A stretch of 64,000 nt of DNA, taken from Persicaria tinctoria. Taxonomy: Eukaryota; Streptophyta; Magnoliopsida; Caryophyllales; Polygonaceae. The translations under genes were made by a program, and so were the position numbers. Location: the NCBI GenBank assembly GCA_037127255.1, contig JBANSL010000018.1:10513175-10577174 (forward strand), given 5' to 3'. Under the pieces are notes generated by a model. The model was not told where the DNA came from, ran no database searches, and saw only the letters and a list, made by a program, of their open reading frames with translations. This document shows, piece by piece, positions 1 to 22,400 of the stretch; position 1 is the first letter of the stretch, and each line of letters begins with the position of its first letter.

Positions 1-188
1 CTTACAAATTACGATTATCTTTTATCTACATAGCAAACTCTTCTTCAATCCCTTCTTGATATCGACTTAATGATTTCTGCATGATATAATGAAAATTTTG
101 CTTTTGACGCTAATTCTGAAAATGTGCTTGTGATCTGTTTCTACTGCTTCTGTTATTTAACATTTACAAAATGTATTCCAATTATCAG

Positions 189-11851
<11,663 letters not shown>

Positions 11852-12683
11852 ACCAAGTTTTCATCCATCACTCCCTCAATGGTAAGAACTAGATAGCGAG
11901 CCTATGGTCATTTACTTATATCTGCCATGGTTCCTCCTTTCAAGATGGTTGACATGTGTTTTTCATATCTCCCATCCTCATCATGGAAGTCATGGGATTC
12001 TGACATACTCCTACCGAGGCTCGTATTGATTTAAGTTGTGCCATGCCATGTGATATGAGTTGTTGTCTAGGCAGAGTTATCTGTTGTAACTTATAGTCAC
12101 AGGAGCTGTATAACAATTTGCTGAAGCTATGCTTTGTAAGACTATGGAGGTAACCATGCACACAGTCGAATACCTGTTTACGTGGTTTTACCCTTACGAG
12201 TAGATAGATTAGCGAAACACAGAATATTCTGAACAAGCACTTGCTTAGCCATTTTATTTTCTTCAATGTTAATCCTCTTTTCACTCTCCAGCCCCAACAA
12301 GGTAACTGGAAAAGAGAGCTACCACATGATCATTAAAATTTTCAAGAACTCAAATCACTCTCTTGTGGTCTTATTGCTGGTTCCCCTAACACTCTCTAAA
12401 AGTACTCTTCTTTCTCTGTTTGGCAAAATATATCATTTTAGAGTCTTATTTTTGTTAAGAAAAAGATGTCATTGTAGGTATGTTAATTTTTTATTTTACT
12501 GAAATGCCCTTGCGATTATTAGTTTTCGAGAAAGTGAATCAATAGTGTAACAATTAAGGGTATAATAATATATTTGTTGGTTTTCTTAAAAATTGTGCAA
12601 TAAGCTAAAATGACATGTTTTGACGACGGAGAGATGGAGGGTAGTACTACTAGTACATGCCTGCTTTTTCTGCTCCGGTTTAG
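11852..12683. other. ECA3 3' flank, no gene seen
   Basis: Follows the ECA3 stop codon and probably begins with its 3' UTR. No protein family, tRNA or clear repeat was recognised. Confidence 0.5.
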
Positions 12684-13057
12684 CAACAAGGATCTTCTAC
12701 TTCAAACCCTACACCACTCCCTACAACACTTAATTATTTTTGTTTAAAATATATCTTTAAAAAAAATTAAAAAATTATATTCACATTTTAAACAACTATA
12801 TTTATATGTTTATAAAATTTTATTTGAAAAAATTATGTTTTACAATTTTTTAAAAATTAAAAAGACAATTTTTTACAAATTATATTTTTAAAAATTTTCA
12901 AAACATAATTTTTCAAAATAAAAGTTTATAAACATATAGATATAGTTGTTTAAAATGTGAATATAATTTTTTAATTTTTTTTTAAGATATATTTTAAACA
13001 AAAATAATTAAGTGTTGTAGGGAGTGGTGTAGGGTTTGAAGTAGAGGATCCTTGTTG
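12684..13057. mobile_element. Foldback MITE with about 185-bp arms
   Basis: The left end starts CAACAAGGATC and runs through CCCTACACCACTCCC; the right end is its reverse complement, ending GATCCTTGTTG. The two arms mirror each other almost to the centre near 12870, through AT-rich DNA. A clear target duplication was not found, so the superfamily is open. It lies between the convergent ECA3 and SCPL genes, about 90 bp past the SCPL stop. Confidence 0.7.
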
Positions 13058-13145
13058 TCCTATTTAGGTATATATGTCACCAAGTGCAAGACACTTTTAT
13101 TTCTTTGATTTATCAAATATGGCTAGAAACTTTTGTTTAGGCTGA

Positions 13146-16100
13146 TTAAAGGGGCTGCCCAGATATCCATCTCTTGAACATGGAGTAGCATTCTTTTGGT
13201 CGGTACTCGGGCGCCGTATGCCCTCCTCCCTGTGAACACATCAGTCAGCCATGGAAATCCTTCTATCTTCCAAATTGCAGAAAAGGTATCTCACCTTGAC
13301 AGTTGCAAATGTCATGTTGTTGGCGAACCTCCTTGTGTAACTAACAGAAGAAACAATCCGAGGTGAATGATTTGTCGCTGGTAAATAGGAAATCTGAATT
13401 AGCCTTAAATCAAAACTAGTAACTAACCCTGCAACCTGGCCTTCAACAGTCCATTGTCGCCAGTCCTCGACAATGGGGTAGTTTAGTGATCTGATCCAAG
13501 CTTGAGTCCCCAAGAACGTCACTACCATGTCGTGGTCTCCACTGGTTCCGACACAACATAAATATCTTAGAGAAAAACCAAAGGGGCTAATGTAAGAAGC
13601 GATAGAGCCGCGGAGAAGGACCTGTATATCAGAGAGCGATAGCCTTTTGACCCGAGAATGTCGTGATACATTACAGTGCTAGATATGTCATTGGTATAGT
13701 TCAGTCCATAGTTGCATCTTATCCATGTCCCTATGCTTCCCTGTTTGCTTACAAAGATGTTTTAGTCATCAACCGTTTACTTGTTTTGCAGACAATATAT
13801 ATACATTCTGTTTTGTTACCTTGTGAATATGAATTGCTTCTCGAACGCTGTCATCATTGAGCCAATATGCAGCAAGCAGATATCCATCAGTCTACACGAG
13901 CAAAAAAACGCGATGATCCTGATTTTCTTCAATATATTTTTTTACTAGCAACGTTGATTAGGCCGAAAACTGCTTACACGACACCAAAATGCACCAAGCG
14001 AGGACTGGATCCGATTATTAAGAATGTGTTCAGAGTCGTCTTGGTATAGAGATCGTCTCAAAGATTCAGGAGAACCGTGTAATGGTGGCTTAGGCGACGC
14101 GAAACCACACAATGGCTCCAATATATGTGTAGTTTGGATTCCCATAATGCACTGCAACCATTCATAAGTCACAAAATTGCTGTCCTATGCAAGACAGTAT
14201 AACTAGTAGCTCAAGATTATCATTCGGAACCGGAAGATCAGTACTAAGCAGGAATGCTGGCAACCTTGTAATAGGATAGGATGTTAAACATGCACTCGAA
14301 ATTTGTCGGATCTACATCTTGAAAGTTGAAGTTCCCTTTGCAACTCCCTTGTAGCGACTGCACGAAATCAAGGACAATAAATTCATCATAGGAAGGCATA
14401 GATACACTTTCAGCTAGCAATGAATGTACCTCATATAGTTCATCGGATATCAGCCCCATTCCATGAACAAACGGTATGACGAAATTGCCTTCATATGTGA
14501 AATTAGTGCCTGGATTCCCCAGTAAATAGCCCTGAAATATGTGTTTTCCTTCAGCAGAATATAAGTTACAGCTTCTGCATTAGACGAAACAAGTTGAAGG
14601 GCGCAAATTTAAATGAGCTAGAGAAAGTTAGGACTAAGGACCTTGAGATTGACAAATGGCTGCATTCCCATTTCATTTCCTGCATTTACGAAACGATACT
14701 GATCGATATGCTTGAAGATCAAATCAAGTAGGATGAAGTTGAAGATATGGAGAGTTTGATGGAGTGAGAGAGATACCTTGAGACATCTCCAGGAAATATA
14801 CAGGAAGGGTGAGGCCAGTGTAGGAGTCTCCACCTAAGTACACTGGATTTGATTGGAATTCTGGGTGATCAATCAACCACTGAAAAAATAACCACCTCAG
14901 TAATTCACTTCAACTTCCTCTTCTTCTTTTATATATAAAAAATTATATCTTAAAATGGCATCTATTATTACAACAAGATGATTTCTTAAAAATTTCCAAC
15001 AATTTTCTCATTTCAAAGATCTATTTTTTCTTATGTTTTTCTATTTTGGAGAATGAAACGAAGAATTTGTTGGAGATACTCCAAAATAGAGAAGCAGTTG
15101 GAGATGCTCTAACTGAAAGTCTTAGACTAAAATAAGTTTTAGGTATAGAATTATTTCAAGTAAATGATTTGTGTTTGGGTACTAATTAGCCAAAGTGTAA
15201 AATAAATGCATGTCATATACTGTACATAATCCCATGGAACATGGTACCTAAAGCTTTTTTCTTTCTTTCAAAATAACAGTAAAAAAATATGTTATATACA
15301 TGGTACACTTTTTTGATGGAAATAATTGCATTAATTAGCAGTATATATAATACATGATCGACATTTACTCTTATATATACAGTGGTTTGGAGTACAGTAA
15401 AGGGTAGTGTTGTGTGTGTTCACCTTCCTGAGGAATTCATTAGCATTATGAGAGGCCTTGAGATCCCCTGAATGAGAAGCTTTAGCTGTTCTTGCATAGG
15501 AGAATCCCGTCCCGACCGGTAGATCCAAGAATATTACATTTGCAACCTTCCACAAATCAATCCACATAACATTCAACAGCCCTAAGTATCAACTCATGCT
15601 AAGCTCTCAACTACAACTAATCAACCCAAGAATTGATGTATATACTCGATCCATTTTCACCTTGGTCCATGAATATGGATTAAGCTCCAATCTAGGCAAG
15701 CTCCCATTGTACTCCACTTCCTCAAACTTTATAGGACCTGAACATGTTGTTGATTAATTTCCTTTTGATGTATGATCTTAATTAATTACACTGGAAGTAA
15801 TATGGAAGTCTGAAACGGTAAATCTATAGATGAGAGGATTAACCCAAAAAGTTACAAAAAAATTGTATGACCAAACTAGGAATCATACAGTAAAAGGGAA
15901 ACCGTGGAAACCTAAGATACTAATCCACGTATACCAAACCCCAAATATCTTTTTTCTCAATAAATTAAATGAGATGTACTAATTAAATTCATGGAGTGAA
16001 GTTCAGAGAAGAGCAGTTTAATCATGCTGATTAACCACTTGAATTTAATTTATGTATACTAATTAACCACTTGAATTTAATTAATTCAAGTAAAAATATT

Positions 16101-16686
16101 CATGAATTTAATTAGTATAACCACATGGCGAGGGAGATAAATCTCAATATATGCAATTATTTATATACATATAAAAAATCTCGTGACTCGATAATTACTC
16201 GCCTAGAAAAGAGGCTAAAATAACATATTTTTGCGAATGGAAGGAGTAGTGTATTAATTAAATGGTATGATATATATATATATATATATATACCTATTTC
16301 AAAGAAGATAGCAGATATGGTGGAGCAGCCAGGACCTCCAGTGAGCCAAAGCAAAAGAGGGTCTTCTTTAGGATTGCTCTCTGATGGGAAGAAGTAATAG
16401 AACAACTGAACATCTTCTGCCTCATCAACCCCAATATATCTGTCATTAATTAAATAAATACCCTCAATTCTCAAACCAAACCCACTTAATTTTTAATTCT
16501 TTCAAAATATACACACACAAAGTTAATTATTCATAAACAAATAACTGAGAATTGAACTAACCCAGTTTCAAGGACAAAGGGGAGAGGCCCATCAAAGCCA
16601 GGGAGGAACTCAACTATGGAGTGAGAAACTGCAGCTTGCAGAGTCACAAGCTGCAGCAGGAGAAAGATGCAAAATTTCATGGACAT
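13146..16686 (-). CDS. Serine carboxypeptidase-like (SCPL) protein, 14 exons
   Basis: S10-family protein; plant members are carboxypeptidases or, in clade IA, acyltransferases using glucose esters in the vacuole. Exons (5' to 3' of the gene): 16562-16686, 16294-16439, 15661-15737, 15424-15546, 14777-14879, 14642-14679, 14430-14531, 14265-14357, 13978-14151, 13820-13891, 13622-13740, 13428-13541, 13295-13340, 13146-13229. They join in one frame to 471 residues, a normal length. The N-terminus has a hydrophobic signal peptide followed by [21 protein letters not shown] forms the oxyanion site, GDSYTG carries the nucleophile Ser176, SGDHDMVV the Asp (about 393) and GGGHTAPEY His448. I chose the ATG at 16686; one lies two codons later. 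All introns are GT-AG. The exon count and the LETGYIGV and [12 protein letters not shown] signatures point to clade IA, so an acyltransferase role is likely but inferred. Confidence 0.93.
16267..16293. repeat. (TA)n microsatellite at an SCPL splice donor
   Basis: A run of TA dinucleotides ends at the donor of SCPL intron 2, so the donor GTATAT is itself the last repeat unit. Length changes here would lie next to, not inside, the coding exon. Confidence 0.8.
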
Positions 16687-17347
16687 GACTAAATTCAAGC
16701 TTAATTTTCCCACTTCCCTTTTTTTTTAGGGTAAGAATTTAAACAATATAAATTACTAGGCAAAATTTTTCTTGAATTGTAAAGTGGCCCAAAAAGGATG
16801 GGAAGGTATAAATTAATTAATGTAAGTACTGGTAAGATATATATGATCGAGATAGTGGAAAAGACATGTATGGTGTCCTGGTTTACCTCGTGTTGTCCTA
16901 TGCTTCTTAATTTCTTTGTTCATTTGATGTGGACACTCAAACTGAAAGCGTTTGTTTTGTCTTTGCATACATAATAGATGCTCTCAAATATTAATCCACC
17001 ATGTTGTATTTGGCTTTTAATCATTTATGAATCATTACGTTTAGTTTAGTTTACCATCTAACTTTTTTTAAATAAGTTTTTACTATATCTTATGCCAATA
17101 CAAATCAATGTATTTTCATTTGTTTGTTTTTGTTGCTTGTGTATTTACTAACCTTATTTCCTACATATTGGCCTAGTAATAACTATATATGTTTGTCTGT
17201 GTGCAGATTATTGTTCTTAGTTGATATTTAATTAACTCGTGTTTCTAGCACTTGTCAGGTCATTCAAAAACACCCTCACGGCATAGTCGAAAAGAGGGTG
17301 CGTACATCTCGACCCCTCAAATCCTGCTCTAATCTGAATAAATCATG
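16687..17347. other. SCPL upstream region, AT-rich
   Basis: Presumed SCPL promoter side. Apart from AT-rich DNA, nothing was recognised; no convincing TATA box or UTR border could be fixed. Confidence 0.4.
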
Positions 17348-17600
17348 CTCCCTCCGTTCGGCAAAACTTGTCATTTTAACTCTCCACACAACTTTTAATA
17401 AAACTAATAATTACACTTCTTTTTTACTAATTTGCCCTCAATTATTACTCTATTTTTTACTTTATCAAAAACTACAACTCACAACACATCAATCAAATCA
17501 AGGGCATTTTAGTAAAGTAGAAGCAAAAATACCTAAAATGACAAGTTTTTCCGAACAAAAACAAAACTCTAAAACGACAAGTTTTGCCGAACGGAGGGAG
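17348..17600. mobile_element. Stowaway-like MITE, 253 bp
   Basis: Termini CTCCCTCCGTTCGGCAAAAC and its inverted match GCCGAACGGAGGGAG; the right side has the expected TA, the left side now has TG. The inverted match extends through ACTTGTCATTTT. Non-autonomous and AT-rich inside. Confidence 0.88.
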
Positions 17601-17605
17601 TAATT

Positions 17606-17903
17606 AGTTTGACGTATGCGTTGATTGGCGATAAAGAGTTTCCGTCTTAGGGCGGAATTATGAAATAGTTGTAGGAAAAAAATTGTCGTCAAATATACCC
17701 AAAGAAGCTACTCCCTCAGTCTTGCAAAACTTGTTATTTTACTACGTACTATGATAAAAGACCTAAAAGCAGTAATTATTACCTATAAAAAGAGCAATCA
17801 TTACCTATAAAGTTAATAACTATTGCTAAAACAAGTTTTTTTATACAAATTTACTACTCTAAAACAACTATTGCGAGACAGAGGGAGTAATAATGAACCC
17901 TAA
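17606..17903. repeat. Duplicated segment, copy A
   Basis: Starts AGTTTGACGTATGCG and ends at AATGAACCCTAA. It is repeated, with scattered changes, at 18284-18859. It contains one MITE (17711-17887). The 381 bp between copies A and B hold an LTR-retroelement remnant. Confidence 0.85.
17711..17887. mobile_element. Stowaway-like MITE within copy A
   Basis: TA-flanked; termini CTCCCTCAGTCTTGCAAAAC and GCGAGACAGAGGGAG. Uninterrupted counterpart of the element at 18386-18843. Confidence 0.82.
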
Positions 17904-17919
17904 GTAGTGGAGTAGTGGA

Positions 17920-18283
17920 TGTAGTGGTAGTTTCTTTGTCTTAGCAGTTACTTACTTGTAAGCAATATGTAGGAGTTGAATCGATCAATGAAAGGTGTGA
18001 GGCTTTTACAAGAAAGAAACTGTCTCGTGTGTGGATTTCTGAAAAACCCAGAAATCTTGTGTTGTCCTCCTCAATAATAAGTGAATGTGTGTGTCTAGTG
18101 TTCTGCCTCTGCTAACAGAGTGGTATCAGAGCAAACAAGAGTTTGCATCCGGGTTTGTATCCAGGGATTGAGTGAACGTGTGAGGAAAAACACAAAAGGG
18201 AAACACAAAGAGTGACAAGGTTAATCAGTATGCAGAACAATGGATCAAGCAGTGTGGGCAATCCTCAGTTGCCTCTGCTAACA
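17920..18283 (+). mobile_element. Copia-type LTR retroelement remnant (LTR end, PBS, gag start)
   Basis: TGGTATCAGAGC at 18121-18132 is the plant initiator-tRNA-Met primer-binding site. It follows, after GAG, a putative LTR ending in CTAACA at 18117; a TG near 17920 could be the LTR start, giving about 200 bp. About 100 bp later an ATG (18230) opens MQNNGSSSVGNPQLPLLT, which matches the start of copia gag proteins, and then the sequence jumps into duplicated segment B. The rest of gag-pol and the second LTR are absent here. It may instead derive from a short TRIM element. Confidence 0.65.
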
Positions 18284-18385
18284 AGTTTGACGTATGTGTT
18301 GATTGGCGACAAAGAGTTTCCGTCTCAGGGTGGAATTATGAAATAGTTGTAGGAAAAAAATTGTCGTCAAATATCCAAAGAAGTA

Positions 18386-18843
18386 CTCCCTCCGTCTCGC
18401 AAAACTTGTTATTTTACTACGTATATGATAAAATACCTAAAAGCAGTAATTATTACCTACAAAAAGAGCAATCATTACCTATAAAGTTACTCCATCCTCC
18501 GTCTCAAAATTTAAGTTATTTTAGCATTGTGCACAAGTTTTAATAAAAACACTCATTCATCAATCAACATCGTCATTCTACTAACTTTTTCATTAATTTT
18601 ATTGTTTTTAAATACTCACTACATTTTTAACCAATCAAAATCTTTTAAAAAGTCAACAACACACAATCAATACAAATCATTGCTCTCCCTTACCTAGAAA
18701 ACCTAAAATGACATCTATTTTGATACTAAACTAGTCTAAAACGACTTAAATTTTGAGACGGAGGAAGTAATAACTATAGCTAAAACAAGCTTTTTTTTAT
18801 ATAAATTTACTACTCTAAAACAACTATTGGGAGACAGAGGGAG
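18386..18843. mobile_element. Stowaway-like MITE interrupted by another MITE
   Basis: TA-flanked, termini CTCCCTCCGTCTCGC and AGACAGAGGGAG. It is the copy-B version of 17711-17887, split by a 278-bp insertion. Confidence 0.82.
18490..18767. mobile_element. Nested Stowaway-like MITE
   Basis: TA-flanked; termini CTCCATCCTCCGTCTCAAAA and TTTTGAGACGGAGGAAG. Copy A at about 17811 shows the empty TTAATAAC site. It carries CTTAAATTTTGAGACGG arms of a different subfamily from its host MITE. Confidence 0.85.
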
Positions 18844-18859
18844 TAATAATGAACCCTAA

Positions 18860-19411
18860 TTCTAAAAGTTCGATGCAAGCCAAAACACGAAGTTTGACAA
18901 TCTTACATAGCACAAGTCATTTAAGGGTACAAGTTATTGGATTGCAATTCTCTACTTATTATGAATTGACATTTTTACATCCATTATCTGAAATTCTCTC
19001 AAATTATGCCAACCAAAACATGGTCTCAACGGTGAGTGTATAAGCTCATGTCCTTTTCAAGGTCACTGAAAGACAAATTTGGCCAAGACAACCTAACATT
19101 TGACACTTCATACGTATCTTGATCAATCCTTGGAATACGTAACAGTTTCTCCTACCTTAAAAAATCCACTGGAAACAAGTATATACTCAACTATCATTTT
19201 TGTTGAAAAGTACTTGCATATACAAAAACAAGAACAAGAAAACAAATGGGGAAAAAGGGGGAGGGTGGGCATTTGGAACAAACCATTGAGAACCACATGT
19301 TGAAGCTATGGAATTTGATTCTCGCTATGATGAAGTTTTCTCATTTCCTTTTTCACTCCAATAATTACATCAAACAAAGAACCGGGAAGCCGAAGGAGAT
19401 GCTCTCAAGTC
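18860..19411. other. Intergenic and FKBP 3' flank
   Basis: No gene recognised. The part nearest 19411 should contain the 3' UTR of the minus-strand FKBP gene. Confidence 0.4.
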
Positions 19412-22400
19412 TCAACTCGAATCCACCATCTTCCCTTCTACAGAATTAGAATCCACTTCCATGGCCATGACCTGCTCATCGTCCACCTTGAGTTTCTGCG
19501 CCCGTGATGACATAGTTCAGTCGACCAAATTCAATGAATTTAACATCACGCGAGAAAATAGTTGCCTAATGATCTAAAAGGAAGCACCTTTAAGCTATTA
19601 AAATCGACTGAGTTCTAGGATTGGCATCTACTGGGATCAAAAGTCAATAAGGGCCACCTAAATTACTCGTGCTATGAAATCAGTTGTAAAAGGAGGAGAG
19701 TGTGTGTACCTTTGTTACAACGGTAGTATCCTTTGTTAGACGAGAAAACATGTTCATGTAAAGCTTTGCATCTCGCTTGTTACTCTCTGACTGGCGCTGT
19801 TTTAAGGCCTTCTGCAATAATTTCACTTCTCTGGAAGCCCAAAAATGAGTAATGAAATTGCGAAATATTTTCATCTTATGCAAGTTGTTATGCTTTGTAA
19901 TACTGTAATCATTATGTACCTGTTTTCTGGATCAATCTCCAAGGCCTTCTTGATGTCAAATGCAGCCAAATCCAGATCAGCGTTTTCTATATATGCCTGT
20001 GCACGTCGGTACAGGGCTTTGACGTTGTGGAACTCGATGTCTAGTACCTGTAGAGAGACATGATCTGTTCCAATTATAGTATACACACGAAGGCAACGAG
20101 AAATGAAACAACATGTCTTTCCAACGATTGCTTCCTCACCCTTGAGCATAATTTAATCACTTCCTTGAAGTCATTCAGCTTTAGGCTACATGCAGCACCA
20201 TTCAACCAGCATGTGACTCGCAATGCTTTTACAAGCTGTTGTTCATCCTCGCTGAAAGATGCTTCTTCACCAACATAATCTGAAGCCTATCGACCGAGCA
20301 TATTAGCACTTTCAGAAGGACTTGTTTCCCAAAATCATGGATCTTTACCAACTTCAGGCAATGACAAAACTACCTTATCATACTTCTTTCCTGCTCTTTG
20401 ATACTTTTGGCACTTAAAGAGTGCATTTCCTTCTTCCTTCTTCTTCCCAGCAGCCTCTATTCTCTCCTGACTAGTCATCTCCCACGGTGCTTTCTCCTTT
20501 TCATCATATCAAAAACACGGCACATAGAATAATAGCTGTCAACAATTGAAGTGAAGATACGCCTCAACTAGACTCATGAAGTGGCTTGTTGAGTACAGCC
20601 GTACAGGCACAAAAGCACTCAATTCAAAGAAATTGCATGGATTTTTGTACTACCTTCACAAAATCCAGCATTTCAACTTCATACTGTAAATTAGAAGACG
20701 GTGGAACTTTTGCAAGGTCTCGTATGAGTTCAGTGTTTCCAAATCCATATTCAGGACAAATGGTCAATACTGCATGCTCGCCTTTCTTCATCGTTGATAT
20801 TGCTTGGTCCAAGCCAGATATAACTTGCTCTGCAAATACAAATAGTGCACAGGAAACTATAAATAATGGATCCTACTCCAAGAATTGCTTCACGTAAATT
20901 TGTAAAAGGACTGACCTTCATCGGTTATGAATTCTAGAGGTGATGACCCATCAAAACCTCTTTGTTCAAATACTGTTCCATCTTCCAGCTTCCCTACGTA
21001 CCTAACTACAATTGTTTGGAAGCAATACATGTTGTCATGTATGATAAAATGAGAAATAAAAGAAGAAAGTGGTTATGTGTTCTGAAAATATTCTTGCTAT
21101 AATATCAACTTCTTAGTCAGGATTCAGCACCTAATCAATAAGGTCATTAAGCAGGGGCTCAAAGATTCTTGTAAAATTGAAAATGTCAGACCCAGATTAC
21201 ATGCTTAACAACCAAGTCCTGACATAAAAATCATGCACGAAAAGCAGGAATTACCAGTCACTGCTGCACCATCGTCTGCTACAACAGTACCGTCGCCCTC
21301 TTTCATAATCTTCTTGACTACCTTTGAATCACCAGTGACATCAATGACTGGCTTATATGACACCAACTCTAGATCAATGCTTAATGAAGTATTTGGTGGA
21401 ACCAAAGGCAATCCATCATCAGTTAACATTCCAACACCTCCAAATCCATCTGTAGCATTGTTTGTGCATTTGAGAGAGAAATTAAAAACTTAATATAATC
21501 CTGCAGCTTAAGAGAAATATACATTTTTTTCCCTGAATATTGCCTGAACCAACAGGTTAATCAATTGATGTATCACACAAAGGCATGGCTGATTAAGAGC
21601 ATTGAAATATTAAAACCCCCCATAAATGCACTAAAAGCTGAAGAACGAAAGACATACACTGAGGTTGAACGCTTAAACTGGCTTTCTCTCCCACTTTCAT
21701 TGTCTTGACGACTCTTGGCAAAGCAGGAATCAAGTGACCTGAAGAATCATGGTTTATGAGAGAAATGCACAAATTATGAATGAACAGGAACATGAACAAA
21801 GCTTACCATCCTTGATATAAAACTCGGTGCCTTCCTCACTGGTTTTTGAAGCAATAGTACCATCGTCCAGTACAACTTGATACTTCACTGCAGTTTTGAA
21901 TAAGAATCATCAACCAGAACTAGGCACAAGATCTCAAGTACGGAGTACATTTTAGGGATTAGATTACCAAGCACTTCATCCAAATCACTCGGCTGTCTTC
22001 CGCTCTCCCCCTTGCTTAATATTTTCTTGACAATCCCACCATCTTTGCAAACATCCACAATGGTAATCCATGACACCAGTTCAACCTCAAACTGAACTGA
22101 ATTTTGTAAAACACCATTGGCACCAGCTGCTCCAAATCCAGTATCAGAATCAGTACTACCAGGAGGCAATAGGAACAATGCAATCTCCCCCTTCTTCATA
22201 GTAGCAATACCACTATCCAATCCTTTAACCACACCTAATGATAACAAATCACATCAATTCACAACTCATGAAGCAAATGACACAATCAACAGACAAAAAA
22301 TCGAACGCTTACCATGGCCGAGTTTGAAAGTAACCGGAACGTCCCTATCTTCAAAAGACGGAAGCTTTGTGCCGTCAGGAAGCATGCCTACACAACGAAC

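Larger units (their letters stand above)
18284..18859. repeat. Duplicated segment, copy B
   Basis: Second copy of 17606-17903. It is longer because a further MITE (18490-18767) has entered the MITE that both copies share. Copy A keeps the uninterrupted site, so the order of events is readable. Confidence 0.85.

Noticed and set aside
16711..16713. An earlier start of the SCPL protein nine codons upstream
   Set aside because: The triplet is GTG, not ATG; the signal peptide begins well at the ATG of 16686.
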